DNA of 64,000 nucleotides from Kordiimonadales bacterium (GCA_015485385.1 WFTS01000008.1:19959-83958); one strand, 5' to 3'. Shown: positions 9,028-18,955, counted from the first letter of the stretch. Program-made: numbers and translations. Notes: generated by a model from the sequence alone, not told the origin.

Positions 9028-11103
9028 GTGCTTGATGGTTTTAAACAAGATGTTGCAGGGTCGCCTGCAGATGCGCTGCCTATCACGGCGAGGAAGCATG
9101 AAAGTAGTTTGCACGAAGAATGGCGGCTCATTGTCTTTGTTTTTATCTTTGGGCTTGGCTGTGCTTCCTTGATTAGGTATCCAAGCCTTATCCCCTCAGC
9201 CCTGATTATTGGCAGTTTTCTGCTATTTATAGCCCTTTTGCGATATGGTTTATATAGTTTTCAGCTTGCAGTCTGTTTGGCAATAATTCTAGCGGCAAGT
9301 GCGTCCAGTATGCGGCTTGCAAACTTGGCGGCCTATAATTTTACGCCTGAGCAATATGTCAATATCGAAGGCCGCATTGATCAATTGGATATCCGACCTG
9401 AAAAATCCACACGGTTGGTGATCAGCGTTTTAAAGCTTGAACGCTTTAGGGGCGACAAATCGCCGCGCCGGTTGCGCTTGGCGGTTCGCACCCAGCTTGG
9501 CCCGAATGTTAAGGTTGGATCAGTTGTCAGCTTAAAAGCGATAATCTCACCACTTCAAGGGGCCTTGGTCCCTGGCGGCTTTGATTTTGGCCGGGCTGCC
9601 CGGTTTCAACAAATTGGTGGGCAGGGCTATGCTGTCTCTAGCATAGACTTAATCAAAGGAGGCGACGCAAGCCCACAGCAATCGGGTTTTAATGTTTGGG
9701 TCACCTCTGTGCGCTACGGCTTGGCTGCGAAACTACAAGCGGCCATGCCGGGCCAGTCTGGGGCTTTGGCCGCTGCGCTTACGCTGGGACTGCGCCACGG
9801 CATCAGTGATCAAACCTCAGAGAATTTGCGTCGGGCAGGGCTGTCTCATCTGTTAGCGATCTCGGGCTTGCATATGGGCATAGTCGCGGCGGCGGCCTTC
9901 TTTGTCTTCGAGCTTTTGTTTGCCCTTATCCCGGCAATTGCACTTCGGATCATGCCGCGCAAGCTTGCGGTCATTCCCGCTTGGTGCCTCGCGCTGACAT
10001 ACTTATTTCTATCCGGCGGCAGCACATCTACGATCAGGGCCTTCCTTATGGTGACGGTTGCCATGCTTGCCGTTCTCACGAACCGGCGGGTTTTATCACT
10101 GCGCAGTGTGGCTCTTGCCGCGCTGTTTATCCTGACACTGTGGCCCGAAAGTATTTATACCGCTGGGTTTCAGATGTCCTTTGCGGCAACGACAGGCCTT
10201 GTTGCCTTCTATGAGAGGTTTTCTGCACGGCAAACAAAAAAGATAGGGCAGGTAGCAGCTTGGCAGCGTGTGGTGAGGGCGGTGCTGTTGATCGGCCTAA
10301 CCAGTTTAATTGCCCAAATTTCGGTTGCGCCGTTTGCGCTGTATCATTTTCAAGCAATCTCTGTGGTTGGGGTTGGGCTGAATATGCTCGTTTTGCCGAT
10401 CATCACCTTCGCGGTAATGCCTCTTTTGTTTGTTGCACTTATTTTGGCTGCGCTATCGTCGCTTGATCTGATCAGTTGGATGCTTGAGCCCTTACTTACG
10501 CTTGTCTTAAACATTGCTGAAGCCGGTGCAAGCCCGGCGTATGCCACACTGCGTATTACGCCAATGTCGGACCTAAGCTTTGCATTACTGCTGATTGCCG
10601 GTGGGCTTATGCTTTTGTTTTTAAATAAGAAAACCATGTTGGCCTCAACCGCATTGGTTCTTGTCGCCTTCAATTTACCCAAACCCATATTGCCCGATAT
10701 TTTAATCTCCCGCACAGGTGGGGTGATAGCCGAGTATAAAAACGGTATGGTTTTTGTGTCGGGCGGCAGAGCAAACAGCTTTCGCGTGCGTAGCTGGCAA
10801 CGTTACTGGGGCGCAGACCCATTTGCAGATATTGGCACCATAGCCAAATCGGGTGGATACGGCGCAAGCGGTATCAGGATGCATAATGGAGGCCTCTTGG
10901 TGCGCGTGACGGCATTAAGCCGTGTCCCGCAAGTCTGCGCAGAGGCCGATATCATACTATTGCCGCGCCGATATGTGCGCTATTGCAAAGGAGAGGGACG
11001 GATAGTTACCTTAGAAAATCTGGATAGACAGGGGCCTGCTGGTGTAATCGTAACACCCGAAAAACCGCCTAGAATTTTATGGTCAAATCCTGAGGCTGAG
11101 TAA
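9028..11103 (+). CDS. comEC: ComEC/Rec2-family DNA uptake channel protein
   Basis: Inner-membrane channel thought to pass single-stranded DNA into the cytoplasm in natural transformation. 691 residues with a GTG start preceded by a GGGGGG run. After an N-terminal pair of membrane helices comes a soluble DUF4131-like domain (about residues 100-220) and then the multi-helix competence domain with the family motif HLLAISGLHMG near residue 275. The C-terminal extension after about 540 lacks the HxHxDH metal motif of the metallo-beta-lactamase domain found in Gram-positive ComEC, as is common in this class. No other competence genes are in view, so the substrate and function are inferred from family only. 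Confidence 0.92.
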   Translation: MLDGFKQDVAGSPADALPITARKHESSLHEEWRLIVFVFIFGLGCASLIRYPSLIPSALIIGSFLLFIALLRYGLYSFQLAVCLAIILAASASSMRLANLAAYNFTPEQYVNIEGRIDQLDIRPEKSTRLVISVLKLERFRGDKSPRRLRLAVRTQLGPNVKVGSVVSLKAIISPLQGALVPGGFDFGRAARFQQIGGQGYAVSSIDLIKGGDASPQQSGFNVWVTSVRYGLAAKLQAAMPGQSGALAAALTLGLRHGISDQTSENLRRAGLSHLLAISGLHMGIVAAAAFFVFELLFALIPAIALRIMPRKLAVIPAWCLALTYLFLSGGSTSTIRAFLMVTVAMLAVLTNRRVLSLRSVALAALFILTLWPESIYTAGFQMSFAATTGLVAFYERFSARQTKKIGQVAAWQRVVRAVLLIGLTSLIAQISVAPFALYHFQAISVVGVGLNMLVLPIITFAVMPLLFVALILAALSSLDLISWMLEPLLTLVLNIAEAGASPAYATLRITPMSDLSFALLLIAGGLMLLFLNKKTMLASTALVLVAFNLPKPILPDILISRTGGVIAEYKNGMVFVSGGRANSFRVRSWQRYWGADPFADIGTIAKSGGYGASGIRMHNGGLLVRVTALSRVPQVCAEADIILLPRRYVRYCKGEGRIVTLENLDRQGPAGVIVTPEKPPRILWSNPEAE

Positions 11104-11153
11104 TCTCAATAGAATATATGCCAAGCCGCTAGACAAACTCATGCAATAGCAGA

Positions 11154-11196
11154 CTTCAGGACACGCTGGGCCTCAGGACGAACTGGGCCTCAGGAC
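11154..11196. repeat. 17-base tandem repeat between comEC and lexA
   Basis: CTGGGCCTCAGGAC occurs at 11166-11179 and 11183-11196, and a shorter partial copy (CTTCAGGAC) at 11154-11162, all with a 17-base period. It lies between the convergent ends of comEC and lexA. Confidence 0.75.
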
Positions 11197-11250
11197 ATAC
11201 CAGACTATAGCAAACCGCGGACTTTAAGAAGTGTAGCCGCTTAGGTGCAA

Positions 11251-11913
11251 TCAGTGATAGCGGCGCATCAAACCAACCAAGCGCCCCTGTACCTCAACAC
11301 GCTGCGCGTCTAACACTTGTGTCTGGTGGTCCGGGTTCGCAGGAACCAGTTCAATATTTTGACCATTATGCTGGAGAGTTTTCAACGTCGCTTCTTCGCG
11401 GTCAACAAGGGCGACAACAACATCCCCGTCACGCGCCGTTTTGCCGCTTTCGATTACCACAGTATCCCCGTCTAAAATTCCAAGACCGATCATGCTGTCG
11501 CCCGATATTTCAAGGGCAAAATAGTCACCGCGCCCAAGCATAGTCTGCGGAATAGCAACAAAGCTGTCACGTTGTTCTAGCGCCTCAATGGGGGTGCCTG
11601 CAGCAATGCGACCGTGCAGAGGAATATCTACAGTCTCAGGTGGGGGGGCAGACGCTTGCCCAAACGCGCCGCTTACTAGATTTGTAGGTGCAGCCTGAAT
11701 TTCTGGCATTTTAACAATTTCTAGCGCCCGCGCTCGGTTGGCCATTCTGCGGATAAAGCCGCGTTCTTCCAAAGCATTGATCAAGCGGTGCACACCAGAT
11801 TTTGATTTCAAACCCAGAGCATCTTTCATTTCATCAAAGGAAGGCGAGACGCCACTGTTAAGCAAGCGGTCATTGATAAACATAAGAAGCTGTTGCTGTT
11901 TTGCAGTTAACAT
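11251..11913 (-). CDS. lexA: LexA SOS repressor
   Basis: Transcriptional repressor of the DNA damage response that cleaves itself when RecA is activated. The N-terminal winged helix-turn-helix (residues 1-65) contains SPSFDEMKDALGL and SGVHRLINALEERG. The C-terminal S24 peptidase domain has the Ala105-Gly106 cleavage pair in GRIAAGTP, catalytic Ser140 in ISGDSM and Lys178 in ATLKTL. About 220 residues. The track starts at TTG 11925; I choose ATG 11913 because GGAGGG lies within that extension as the ribosome-binding site. A perfect SOS box lies just upstream, so autoregulation is expected. Confidence 0.96.
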   Translation of the reverse strand: MLTAKQQQLLMFINDRLLNSGVSPSFDEMKDALGLKSKSGVHRLINALEERGFIRRMANRARALEIVKMPEIQAAPTNLVSGAFGQASAPPPETVDIPLHGRIAAGTPIEALEQRDSFVAIPQTMLGRGDYFALEISGDSMIGLGILDGDTVVIESGKTARDGDVVVALVDREEATLKTLQHNGQNIELVPANPDHQTQVLDAQRVEVQGRLVGLMRRYH

Positions 11914-11941
11914 GCGGCCCTCCAAGCTTTGTTTTCTATAT

Positions 11942-11956
11942 GTTCTCTTTTAGTTC
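11942..11956 (-). promoter_or_regulatory. SOS box (LexA operator) of lexA
   Basis: GTTC-N7-GTTC, the known alphaproteobacterial LexA operator (GAAC-N7-GAAC on the coding strand), centred about 36 bases upstream of the lexA ATG. No other perfect copy was noticed next to a gene start in this window. Confidence 0.85.
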
Positions 11957-11994
11957 ACCTTTTGGATAAATGTCAAGCCTGTGAGAGATTTTGT

Positions 11995-13188
11995 TTAAAA
12001 TGGGATGAAGGGAACACTGTCCCCAGCGGTGACGGCATCGGCGTTTGGTGGACGCACGATCAAGCCATCAGACTGCGCAAGCACACTAAGTTGGCCACTG
12101 TCTTGTGAGACAGCCGCATCAACATGGCGCTCTCCCGGTCCTCCTATAAGGCGCGCACGCATATAATTTTGGCGGGGACCGTTTGCGGGCAAATCAGTCG
12201 CGCTTGGCAGCTGGATACCGCTTGGCATCGGGGCAGGGCGGCCCATAAGTTTATCAATTAAAGGCAGGAGGAATATGGTCGCACAAACAAAAGCCGAGGC
12301 CGGGTTTCCGGGAAGCCCCAAAATATGTTGTCCGTTCCGTGTTCCAAATATCAAAGGTTTACCGGGCTTCATTGCGACCTTCCAAAAATCCAAGGTCATG
12401 CCCTCAGCGGCAAGAGCCTCTTGCATGTGATCGCGGTCCCCAACGGAAGCACCGCCAATAGTGACAAGAATATCGGCATCTTTAGCGCTGGTAATCGCCC
12501 GGCGTAAACTGTTTATATCATCCCCCGCTTGGCCAAGGTCTATAGCGTCAGCGCCTATGCTGCGGATCATAACCATCAATTGGGGGACCGTGCTGTTTAC
12601 AGTCTCGTGCGGGGCAAATGTGGTTGCCTCTGGCGCAACAAGTTCGTCGCCGGTTGCCAAAAGTGCGATGCGCGGCTGACGAAAAACCATCAAGTGACTG
12701 TGGCCTGCGCTTGCCGCGACACCAAGCGATTTGGCAGTAATATAAGTGCCTGCCTCTAGGACAATTTGCTTTTCCTCGAAATCATAACCCTGAAGGCGGA
12801 TATGGTCCCCGGGCTTTGGTGCAACATCTGTGAAAATCCCCGCTTCAGAAGGGCCGGTATTTTCTTGCATGATCACTTGGTCAGCCCCCTTGGGGACAGC
12901 AGCGCCTGTATAGATGCGAACGGTTTTGCCAGACTGTAAAGAGCCGCTATAGGGGGCCCCCGCAGCACTGACACCGACCAGTTTTAACTGGGTCTCATCG
13001 CCTTTGAGGTCACCACTATTAACAGCGTAACCATCCATGGCGGAAACGTCGCAGCCGGGCTGGGACCGGCGTGCCTTGATTGCCCCGGATAAAACCCGGC
13101 CACCACAGTCAGCAAGTGCAAGCCGTTCTGTGGACAGTGGCACCGCTGGACCAACAATGCGGTCATATGCTGTTTTAACGGAAATCAC
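11995..13188 (-). CDS. moeA: Molybdopterin molybdenumtransferase MoeA
   Basis: Inserts molybdate into adenylylated molybdopterin to finish the molybdenum cofactor. 397 residues, normal length. The N-terminal domains carry [12 protein letters not shown], and the central MogA-like fold has [22 protein letters not shown] and KPGKPLIFG, followed by [10 protein letters not shown]. Its start overlaps the stop of moaC by 4 bases, so moaC and moeA are translationally coupled at the end of the trp-moa operon. The lexA gene lies downstream of moeA's upstream partners only in orientation: the lexA start is about 80 bases beyond the moeA stop. Confidence 0.96.
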   Translation of the reverse strand: MISVKTAYDRIVGPAVPLSTERLALADCGGRVLSGAIKARRSQPGCDVSAMDGYAVNSGDLKGDETQLKLVGVSAAGAPYSGSLQSGKTVRIYTGAAVPKGADQVIMQENTGPSEAGIFTDVAPKPGDHIRLQGYDFEEKQIVLEAGTYITAKSLGVAASAGHSHLMVFRQPRIALLATGDELVAPEATTFAPHETVNSTVPQLMVMIRSIGADAIDLGQAGDDINSLRRAITSAKDADILVTIGGASVGDRDHMQEALAAEGMTLDFWKVAMKPGKPLIFGTRNGQHILGLPGNPASAFVCATIFLLPLIDKLMGRPAPMPSGIQLPSATDLPANGPRQNYMRARLIGGPGERHVDAAVSQDSGQLSVLAQSDGLIVRPPNADAVTAGDSVPFIPF

Positions 13189-13682
13189 TTTCCTGTCGCC
13201 TTAATATTGTTTTCAGCCTCAAAAAGCCCGGATTTTCCGCCGTCTTTCAAAAGCAGCCGTGTAGAGGAAATGACCATGCCTTTATCAACAGCCTTAGCCA
13301 TATCGTAAAGCGTAAGCGCCGCGACCGAGGCAGCCGTTAAGGCTTCCATCTCTACGCCTGTTTGGCCTGAAACTTTCACTTTGGCCTCGATCCGCATTTC
13401 GCTGGCGCTTAAAGGGCTGATGTCGATCTTAACGCTGGTTATGGCCAAAGGGTGGCAAAGCGGGATCAGGTCACTGGTTTTTTTGGCTGCCATAATGCCG
13501 GCTAAGCGAACAGCCGCCAGCACATCGCCTTTGGGCAATTTGTCATCAAGGATCAGTTGCATGGTTTCAGGCTGCATAACAACAATAGTTTCAGCTACAG
13601 CACGCCTGCTGGTGACAGATTTATCGCCGACATCAACCATGTGGGCGGCACCTGTTTCATCAATGTGAGTTAATTTGCTCAT
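13185..13682 (-). CDS. moaC: Cyclic pyranopterin monophosphate synthase MoaC
   Basis: Second step of molybdenum cofactor synthesis: converts the 3',8-cyclo-GTP product of MoaA to cyclic pyranopterin monophosphate. 165 residues, normal length. Family motifs include [39 protein letters not shown] and the C-terminal [10 protein letters not shown]. The start overlaps the trpC stop by 4 bases and the stop overlaps the moeA start by 4, so trpC-moaC-moeA form one tightly coupled unit. moaA is not in the window. Confidence 0.96.
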   Translation of the reverse strand: MSKLTHIDETGAAHMVDVGDKSVTSRRAVAETIVVMQPETMQLILDDKLPKGDVLAAVRLAGIMAAKKTSDLIPLCHPLAITSVKIDISPLSASEMRIEAKVKVSGQTGVEMEALTAASVAALTLYDMAKAVDKGMVISSTRLLLKDGGKSGLFEAENNIKATGK

Positions 13683-14479
13683 GTGGTTTTCTTTTGTAAA
13701 GCGCGAACGGCAGCTTCTACATCGCTTTGGCGCATGAAAGTTTCGCCGATCAGGAAACAGCCTGCACTGGCCGCCTCACAAGCGCTAAGGTCTGCTTGGT
13801 TGCGTAGACCGGATTCTGCTACCGCGATTTTATCACCGGGAAGCCGAGGTGCAAGACTTAGTGTCGCCTCAAGCGAGACATCCATCGTTTTAAGATTGCG
13901 GTTATTGATGCCTATCAGCGGGGACTTTAGATTTAAAGCGCGGTCAAGCTCGACAGCGTTGTGGACTTCGATCAGAGCATCCATACCATATTGATGAGCG
14001 CAAGCCTCAATCTCTTGTGCCTCTATATCGGATAAGGCGGCCATGATGATCAAGATACAGTCTGCCCCTAAAGCGCGGGCCTCCACCACTTGATAAGGGT
14101 CGATCATGAAATCTTTTCGCAAAACCGGGATTTGAACGGCTGCCCTTGCTTCTTTCAGGTAGGCGTCTTTTCCTTGAAAATAGGGTTCATCCGTTAGAAC
14201 AGACAAACAAGCGGCTCCGCCTCGCTCATAAGCTGATGCAAGCCTCGCTGGATCAAAATCATCTGGCCGGATTAATCCTTTTGAGGGGCTGGCTTTTTTG
14301 ATCTCGCAAATGAAACCGTAGTCGCCGGCATTTCGTTTGTTTTGCAAGGCTTTGATAAAGCCGCGCGGCTGATCTGCTTGGCGCGCCAGAGCTTCCAGCG
14401 TGGTTAAGGATGTTTGTCTCTTTTTTGTGACAATATGTTCAGATTTGGTGTCACATATTTCTTGAAGAATATCAGCCAT
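13679..14479 (-). CDS. trpC: Indole-3-glycerol phosphate synthase
   Basis: Closes the indole ring in tryptophan synthesis (CdRP to indole-3-glycerol phosphate). A single TIM-barrel enzyme of 266 residues, not fused to TrpF. Conserved segments: [13 protein letters not shown] (catalytic Glu and Lys), [24 protein letters not shown] and [12 protein letters not shown]. Its start overlaps trpD by 8 bases and its stop overlaps moaC by 4. Confidence 0.97.
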   Translation of the reverse strand: MADILQEICDTKSEHIVTKKRQTSLTTLEALARQADQPRGFIKALQNKRNAGDYGFICEIKKASPSKGLIRPDDFDPARLASAYERGGAACLSVLTDEPYFQGKDAYLKEARAAVQIPVLRKDFMIDPYQVVEARALGADCILIIMAALSDIEAQEIEACAHQYGMDALIEVHNAVELDRALNLKSPLIGINNRNLKTMDVSLEATLSLAPRLPGDKIAVAESGLRNQADLSACEAASAGCFLIGETFMRQSDVEAAVRALQKKTT

Positions 14480-15509
14480 CCAAAGCCCCTGTGGGTCTGG
14501 TGTTGGTGAAATTTATCCAGTTCTCCAGTGTCACACGCGTGTCACCACAGTCTATCGCTTTGCTTGCGCGGCCAATTCCGGCCTTAAAATCAGATGCAAT
14601 ACCTGCAACAACAAGGGCTGCGGCGGCGTTCATCAACACGATATCGCGGTATGCAGACTGTTTGCCAGCAACCAGCGCGCGGAGGGCGTCAGCGTTTTCC
14701 TTGGCGTCCCCGCCTTTAAGGTCATCCAGTGTTGAAACCGATAGGCCAACATCTTGCGGGCTAAGCTCAAACTCAGTAAATGCGCCGTTTTTTAGCTCTA
14801 CAACATGGGTTTTACCCGTTGTCGTGATTTCATCCAAACCGTCAGACCCATGGACAACCCACACATGCTCACTGCCTAGTTTGGCAAGAACCTGTGCCAT
14901 TGGGTGCAGCCATTTTTTGTCAAAAACCCCAAGAATCTGCCGTTTTGTCCCAGCCGGGTTTGCCAAGGGCCCGAGAAGATTAAATATGGTGCGAAGCTGT
15001 AATGACCCCCTTGCGGGTGCCACATGGCGCATGGCTTTATGATGGGCTGGCGCGAACATAAACGCGAAATTATTGGCCCGAAGGCTTGCTTCATTTTGCT
15101 CTGATGTCAGTTCCAGATTGGCGCCAAGGGCCATCAAAACGTCTGCTGAGCCTGATTTTGAAGAAACAGAGCGATTGCCGTGCTTTGCCACCGTGGCGCC
15201 TGCAGACGCTGCAACCAGAGCCGCTGCCGTTGATATATTATAGGTGCCGATACCGTCGCCGCCCGTACCGCATGTATCAACGCTGCCCTCAGGGGCCTCT
15301 AGCGGCGTTGCGCGTGCGCGTAAAACCCTTGCCCCACCAACGATTTCATCGACAGTTTCCCCGCGCAGCCTCAGCGCCATAATGAAAGCAGCCATCTGCG
15401 CCAAATCTGCTGATCCCGACATAATGATGTTAAAAGCTTCTTCTGCGCGCGCTTCGCTTAGACGTGCGCCGTCCGCCAAATCTGCAAGAATGGGCCGGAG
15501 ATCAAGCAT
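14472..15509 (-). CDS. trpD: Anthranilate phosphoribosyltransferase
   Basis: Joins anthranilate to PRPP in tryptophan synthesis. 345 residues, normal. PRPP-binding motif DTCGTGGDGIGTYNIST near residue 78, then KHGNRSVSSKSGSADVLMALG and NLLGPLANPAGTKRQ. Gene ends overlap trpG (8 bases) and trpC (8 bases), so the trpG-trpD-trpC block is one transcript. Confidence 0.97.
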   Translation of the reverse strand: MLDLRPILADLADGARLSEARAEEAFNIIMSGSADLAQMAAFIMALRLRGETVDEIVGGARVLRARATPLEAPEGSVDTCGTGGDGIGTYNISTAAALVAASAGATVAKHGNRSVSSKSGSADVLMALGANLELTSEQNEASLRANNFAFMFAPAHHKAMRHVAPARGSLQLRTIFNLLGPLANPAGTKRQILGVFDKKWLHPMAQVLAKLGSEHVWVVHGSDGLDEITTTGKTHVVELKNGAFTEFELSPQDVGLSVSTLDDLKGGDAKENADALRALVAGKQSAYRDIVLMNAAAALVVAGIASDFKAGIGRASKAIDCGDTRVTLENWINFTNTRPTGALDG

Positions 15510-16092
15510 GTTTACTGGCCTTAGCCTTGCATATATTCATAAAATTTTCCAATAGCTTATGGCCGTATTCTGATGCGATACTTTCGGGGTGGAATTGAAC
15601 CCCATACAGATCGTAATCCTTATGTTGAAGGCCCATTATTAAGCCGTCTTTCGTTTCTGCGGTAACAATAAGGCTGTTGGGCAAGCTGGCACGGTCAACA
15701 ATAAGCGAATGATAGCGTGTTGCCAAATAAGGCGAAGGGATATCTTTAAAAATCCCTGTGCTGTTGTGGGAAATTTCACTGGTTTTACCGTGCATCACAT
15801 GGGGGGCGCGCACAACAGACCCGCCAAAAACCTGACCGATAGTCTGGTGGCCAAGGCAAACACCAAGTAAAGGAATATTGCCTTTAGCCTCTTTGACTAA
15901 ATCGAGGCAAATCCCGGCTTGATCTGGTGTGCAGGGCCCCGGGCTTAGGATAATCCCTAGCGGATCCTTGGCTATCACTTCGTCAGGGGTGATCTGATCA
16001 TTGCGCCAAACCTCAACATCTGCACCCAATTCTTCAAGATAATGGTACAAATTGTAAGTAAAGCTGTCGTAGTTATCGATCAGGATATACAT
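15502..16092 (-). CDS. trpG: Anthranilate synthase component II (glutamine amidotransferase)
   Basis: Supplies ammonia from glutamine to TrpE; in many bacteria the same subunit also serves aminodeoxychorismate synthase. Class I amidotransferase of about 196 residues: nucleophile Cys79 in LGVCLGHQTIG, oxyanion motif SPGPCTPDQAG, catalytic His-Glu in QFHPESIASE. The track start (TTG 16119) is less likely than ATG 16092, which gives the family's usual MYILIDNYDSFTYN beginning, although no strong ribosome-binding site precedes it. It is separated from trpE by an opposing gene. Confidence 0.95.
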   Translation of the reverse strand: MYILIDNYDSFTYNLYHYLEELGADVEVWRNDQITPDEVIAKDPLGIILSPGPCTPDQAGICLDLVKEAKGNIPLLGVCLGHQTIGQVFGGSVVRAPHVMHGKTSEISHNSTGIFKDIPSPYLATRYHSLIVDRASLPNSLIVTAETKDGLIMGLQHKDYDLYGVQFHPESIASEYGHKLLENFMNICKAKASKHA

Positions 16093-16189
16093 TGGGTTTG
16101 CCGTATAATTATGAACCAAGAGTGGACATTGCGTTTTTCAATCAGATTGTCAATGCCAGACACGGCTACGCCCTGCAATTAAACATATA

Positions 16190-17428
16190 GTGACCATTAA
16201 ATTTATGCCCCATAAACCGACTAGATCCTTTTTTGAACGGCTCAATCAGTCTTTTACCGACAGCCGCTGGCAAAGCTATAAACGCTTTGCTTTGTGGGGA
16301 TATGGTGTGGTGGTCACACTGGTTCTCGCGTCCATGCTGTATGTTTTAAGCCTTGATCTGCCACAGACTGAGGGTCACGGAACAGTTGTCCATCAGGCAG
16401 CGGAAAACCAAGCCGTCCTTAGAGGGAGGGAGGCTGAAAACATCTATAATAAGCCTGCAGATAGTATGTCAGCAGGTCTAGCGAAAGAGACTGTAAGCCT
16501 GCTTGACGGGGGTGCAAAACCAAATGGGGACGCAAATTTAGATAGAGACGAAAGCGCAGATAAGCGAGCAAAACCTGATAGCGAAACGTTGGCAACGCTG
16601 GCATCAAAGGACGGGTCAATCACCATACCGGTGAAAGATATTGAGGCGATCTTACCAATCCCACAGGCGTCTGAACCTGCTTGGCGCACTTATGCCGCTA
16701 ATTGGACACAGAAGGGCCGAAAGCATATCGCCATTGTGATTGATGATTTAGGCCTTGATCAAGATATGAGCAAACAGCTTGCCCTTTTGGAGGGGCCGTT
16801 GACTTTGTCTTTCCTTCCGTACGCCGACGATATTAGGAGGCAAACTAAGTTGCTGCGTCAAAGAGGACACGAATTGATGGTGCATCTTCCTATGCAGCCG
16901 AAAGCCGTAACAGCTGATCCGGGGCCAAACGCACTTTTAGAGGATATTACTCCTGCTGAATTTGAACGGCGGTTGCAGTGGAATTTAGAGCGCTTCACAG
17001 GTTTTGTCGGTGTCAACAACCATATGGGCAGCGCGCTTACGGAAGATGCGGGGCTTATGGTGCGCGTGATGGTACAGTTGCGCAAGCGGGGCTATTTGTT
17101 TCTTGATAGCCTAACATCCCCAAATAGTGTTGGCTCTAGCGCAGCGCGCGCAACGGGCGTTCCCTATATTGAGCGCGATGTTTTCCTTGATAACGAGCGT
17201 AGTTTATCCGCTATTTTAGCGCAGCTTAAAAAAACTGAAGATATTGCTGCCATGCGGGGCTATGCCGTTGCAATTGGGCATCCTTACCCGGAAACCTTGA
17301 AGGCCTTGCAGTTTTGGTCAGCAAAATTAAACAGGCATACATTCAGCTTAGTGCCGGTTAGCCAGTTGGTGGCACAGCGTAGTGCGGCTGAAAAACTAGC
17401 AGAAATGAAAAAGGCGACAGGCCCTTGA
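16190..17428 (+). CDS. Divergent polysaccharide deacetylase (YibQ-like), exported or membrane-anchored
   Basis: An N-terminal membrane segment (about residues 35-55, GVVVTLVLASMLYVLSL) is followed by a low-complexity charged linker to about 165. The C-terminal domain resembles the divergent polysaccharide deacetylase family (DUF610/YibQ): IAIVIDDLGLD, LMVHLPMQP, VGVNNHMGSALTED, FLDSLTS and YAVAIGHPYPETL. Likely acts in the periplasm on a cell-wall or exported polysaccharide; the substrate is unknown. The GTG 16190 start is weakly supported and ATG 16205 is an alternative. It sits head-to-head with trpG and tail-to-tail with trpE, so it splits the tryptophan genes. Confidence 0.85.
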   Translation: MTIKFMPHKPTRSFFERLNQSFTDSRWQSYKRFALWGYGVVVTLVLASMLYVLSLDLPQTEGHGTVVHQAAENQAVLRGREAENIYNKPADSMSAGLAKETVSLLDGGAKPNGDANLDRDESADKRAKPDSETLATLASKDGSITIPVKDIEAILPIPQASEPAWRTYAANWTQKGRKHIAIVIDDLGLDQDMSKQLALLEGPLTLSFLPYADDIRRQTKLLRQRGHELMVHLPMQPKAVTADPGPNALLEDITPAEFERRLQWNLERFTGFVGVNNHMGSALTEDAGLMVRVMVQLRKRGYLFLDSLTSPNSVGSSAARATGVPYIERDVFLDNERSLSAILAQLKKTEDIAAMRGYAVAIGHPYPETLKALQFWSAKLNRHTFSLVPVSQLVAQRSAAEKLAEMKKATGP

Positions 17429-17464
17429 TGTCATGCGTTAGAGCCAGCCTAAAGCACAGGCACA

Positions 17465-18955
17465 TTAGCCCCGATTAGATCCTGCGAAACGAAGGGCTTC
17501 TTTCGCGGCAACAACCAGGGCCCGTGCTTTTTGGTGGCACTCTTGATATTCAGATTCTGGGTCACTGTCGGCAACGACACCGGCACCGGCCTGCACATGC
17601 ATTACGCCGTCTTTAACAATCGCAGTTCTAAGGACTATCGCACTATCCATTGCGCCGTTTGCGCTGAAATAACCTACGCTTCCAGCGTATGGGCCGCGGG
17701 CCTCAGTTTCTAATTCGTCGATGATTTCCATCGCTCGGATTTTAGGGGCGCCAGAGACCGTACCCGCAGGAAAACCCGCAGACAGAGCATCAATTGCATC
17801 ATAACGAGGGTCTATTTCCCCGACCACGTTCGAGACGATATGCATCACATGAGAATAAAGCTCGATGGTGTTGCGCGCTGTTACTTTGACCGAGCCTTTT
17901 TGGGCCACGCGCCCCACATCATTTCGCCCTAAATCCAACAGCATCAAATGTTCGGACATTTCTTTGGGGTCTGAAAGTAGATCAGCGGCAAGACTATCGT
18001 CTTCAGCGGGGCCGTCTCCCCGTTTTCTGGTGCCTGCGATTGGGCGAATGGTCACTTCATTATCGCGCAGCCGCACAAGAATTTCAGGGCTAGAGCCAAC
18101 GATCGCAAAATCCTCAAACGCGAGATGATACATGAAAGGGGATGGGTTTGTACGCCGCAAAGCGCGGTAAAGCGAAAAGGGCGGTAACTCAAAGGGCATG
18201 GAAAAGCGCTGGCTAAGAACCACCTGAAAAATATCGCCAGATAAGATGTAATCTTTGGCTTTGGCAATCATATCATGGAAGCGCTCACGCGTGGTATTGG
18301 ACCGCGCCTCTTCAATTTTTGGAAGCGCAATCGACGGAACCACCGGAATGGGGGCGTCCAAGCGCTCGAGCATTGCCTCTAGCCGTTGTTGGGCCGCAGT
18401 GTATGCAGTTGCCGCATCCGTACTAGGGTCGGGCCTGACAGGCGTTACAAGTGTGATCAAGTTGGTGACACTGTCAAAAATAGCCATAATCGTGGCGCGC
18501 ACAAAAATAGATGTCGCCATACCAAGCGGGTCAGGCTTGGCTGGGCCCAGGGTTTCCATCTGACGCACCATATCGTAGGCCATATAGCCTACAAGCCCAG
18601 CAGCCATTGGGGGCAGGGGATGTGGCAGGTCGATCAGGCTTTCAGCCAGAAGGCCCCTCAGAGCATCAAGGGGGGGGCCCTCTACTGTTTCATATATGTT
18701 TGCACCGCCGGTATCGGCATTTCGGCAAATGCTTGTACCGGACGGATCATTTTTCCAGATGATATCCGGGCGCAGGCCAATGATAGAATAGCGCCCCCGT
18801 GCCTCGCCGCCTTCAACAGATTCTAACAAAAAGCTGTAAGGCTCGTTCGTTGCTAATTTTAAGTAAGCGGAAACCGGCGTATCCAGATCAGCCACAAGTG
18901 TCGTTGAGACAACTTGTGGCTTTTCCAAGCGATAGCGTTTTGCAAACTCATCCAT
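17465..18955 (-). CDS. trpE: Anthranilate synthase component I
   Basis: Makes anthranilate from chorismate using ammonia from TrpG; the first committed step to tryptophan. About 496 residues. The N-terminal domain carries the tryptophan feedback region (SFLLESVEGGEARGRYSIIG). The chorismate-binding core has FQVVLSQRF, RPIAGTRKRG, LMLLDLGRNDVGRV, FPAGTVSGAPKIRAMEII and the C-terminal AGAGVVADSDPE. I prefer ATG 18955 over the track's 18988, since the longer form overlaps the ppiD end and ATG 18955 lies 10 bases after that stop. Likely co-transcribed with the ppiD-like gene. Confidence 0.96.
   Translation of the reverse strand: MDEFAKRYRLEKPQVVSTTLVADLDTPVSAYLKLATNEPYSFLLESVEGGEARGRYSIIGLRPDIIWKNDPSGTSICRNADTGGANIYETVEGPPLDALRGLLAESLIDLPHPLPPMAAGLVGYMAYDMVRQMETLGPAKPDPLGMATSIFVRATIMAIFDSVTNLITLVTPVRPDPSTDAATAYTAAQQRLEAMLERLDAPIPVVPSIALPKIEEARSNTTRERFHDMIAKAKDYILSGDIFQVVLSQRFSMPFELPPFSLYRALRRTNPSPFMYHLAFEDFAIVGSSPEILVRLRDNEVTIRPIAGTRKRGDGPAEDDSLAADLLSDPKEMSEHLMLLDLGRNDVGRVAQKGSVKVTARNTIELYSHVMHIVSNVVGEIDPRYDAIDALSAGFPAGTVSGAPKIRAMEIIDELETEARGPYAGSVGYFSANGAMDSAIVLRTAIVKDGVMHVQAGAGVVADSDPESEYQECHQKARALVVAAKEALRFAGSNRG

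Noticed and set aside
8819-9172. 117-residue + strand frame across the gltX-comEC gap
   Set aside because: No family signal, odd composition, overlaps the comEC start in another frame; looks like chance.
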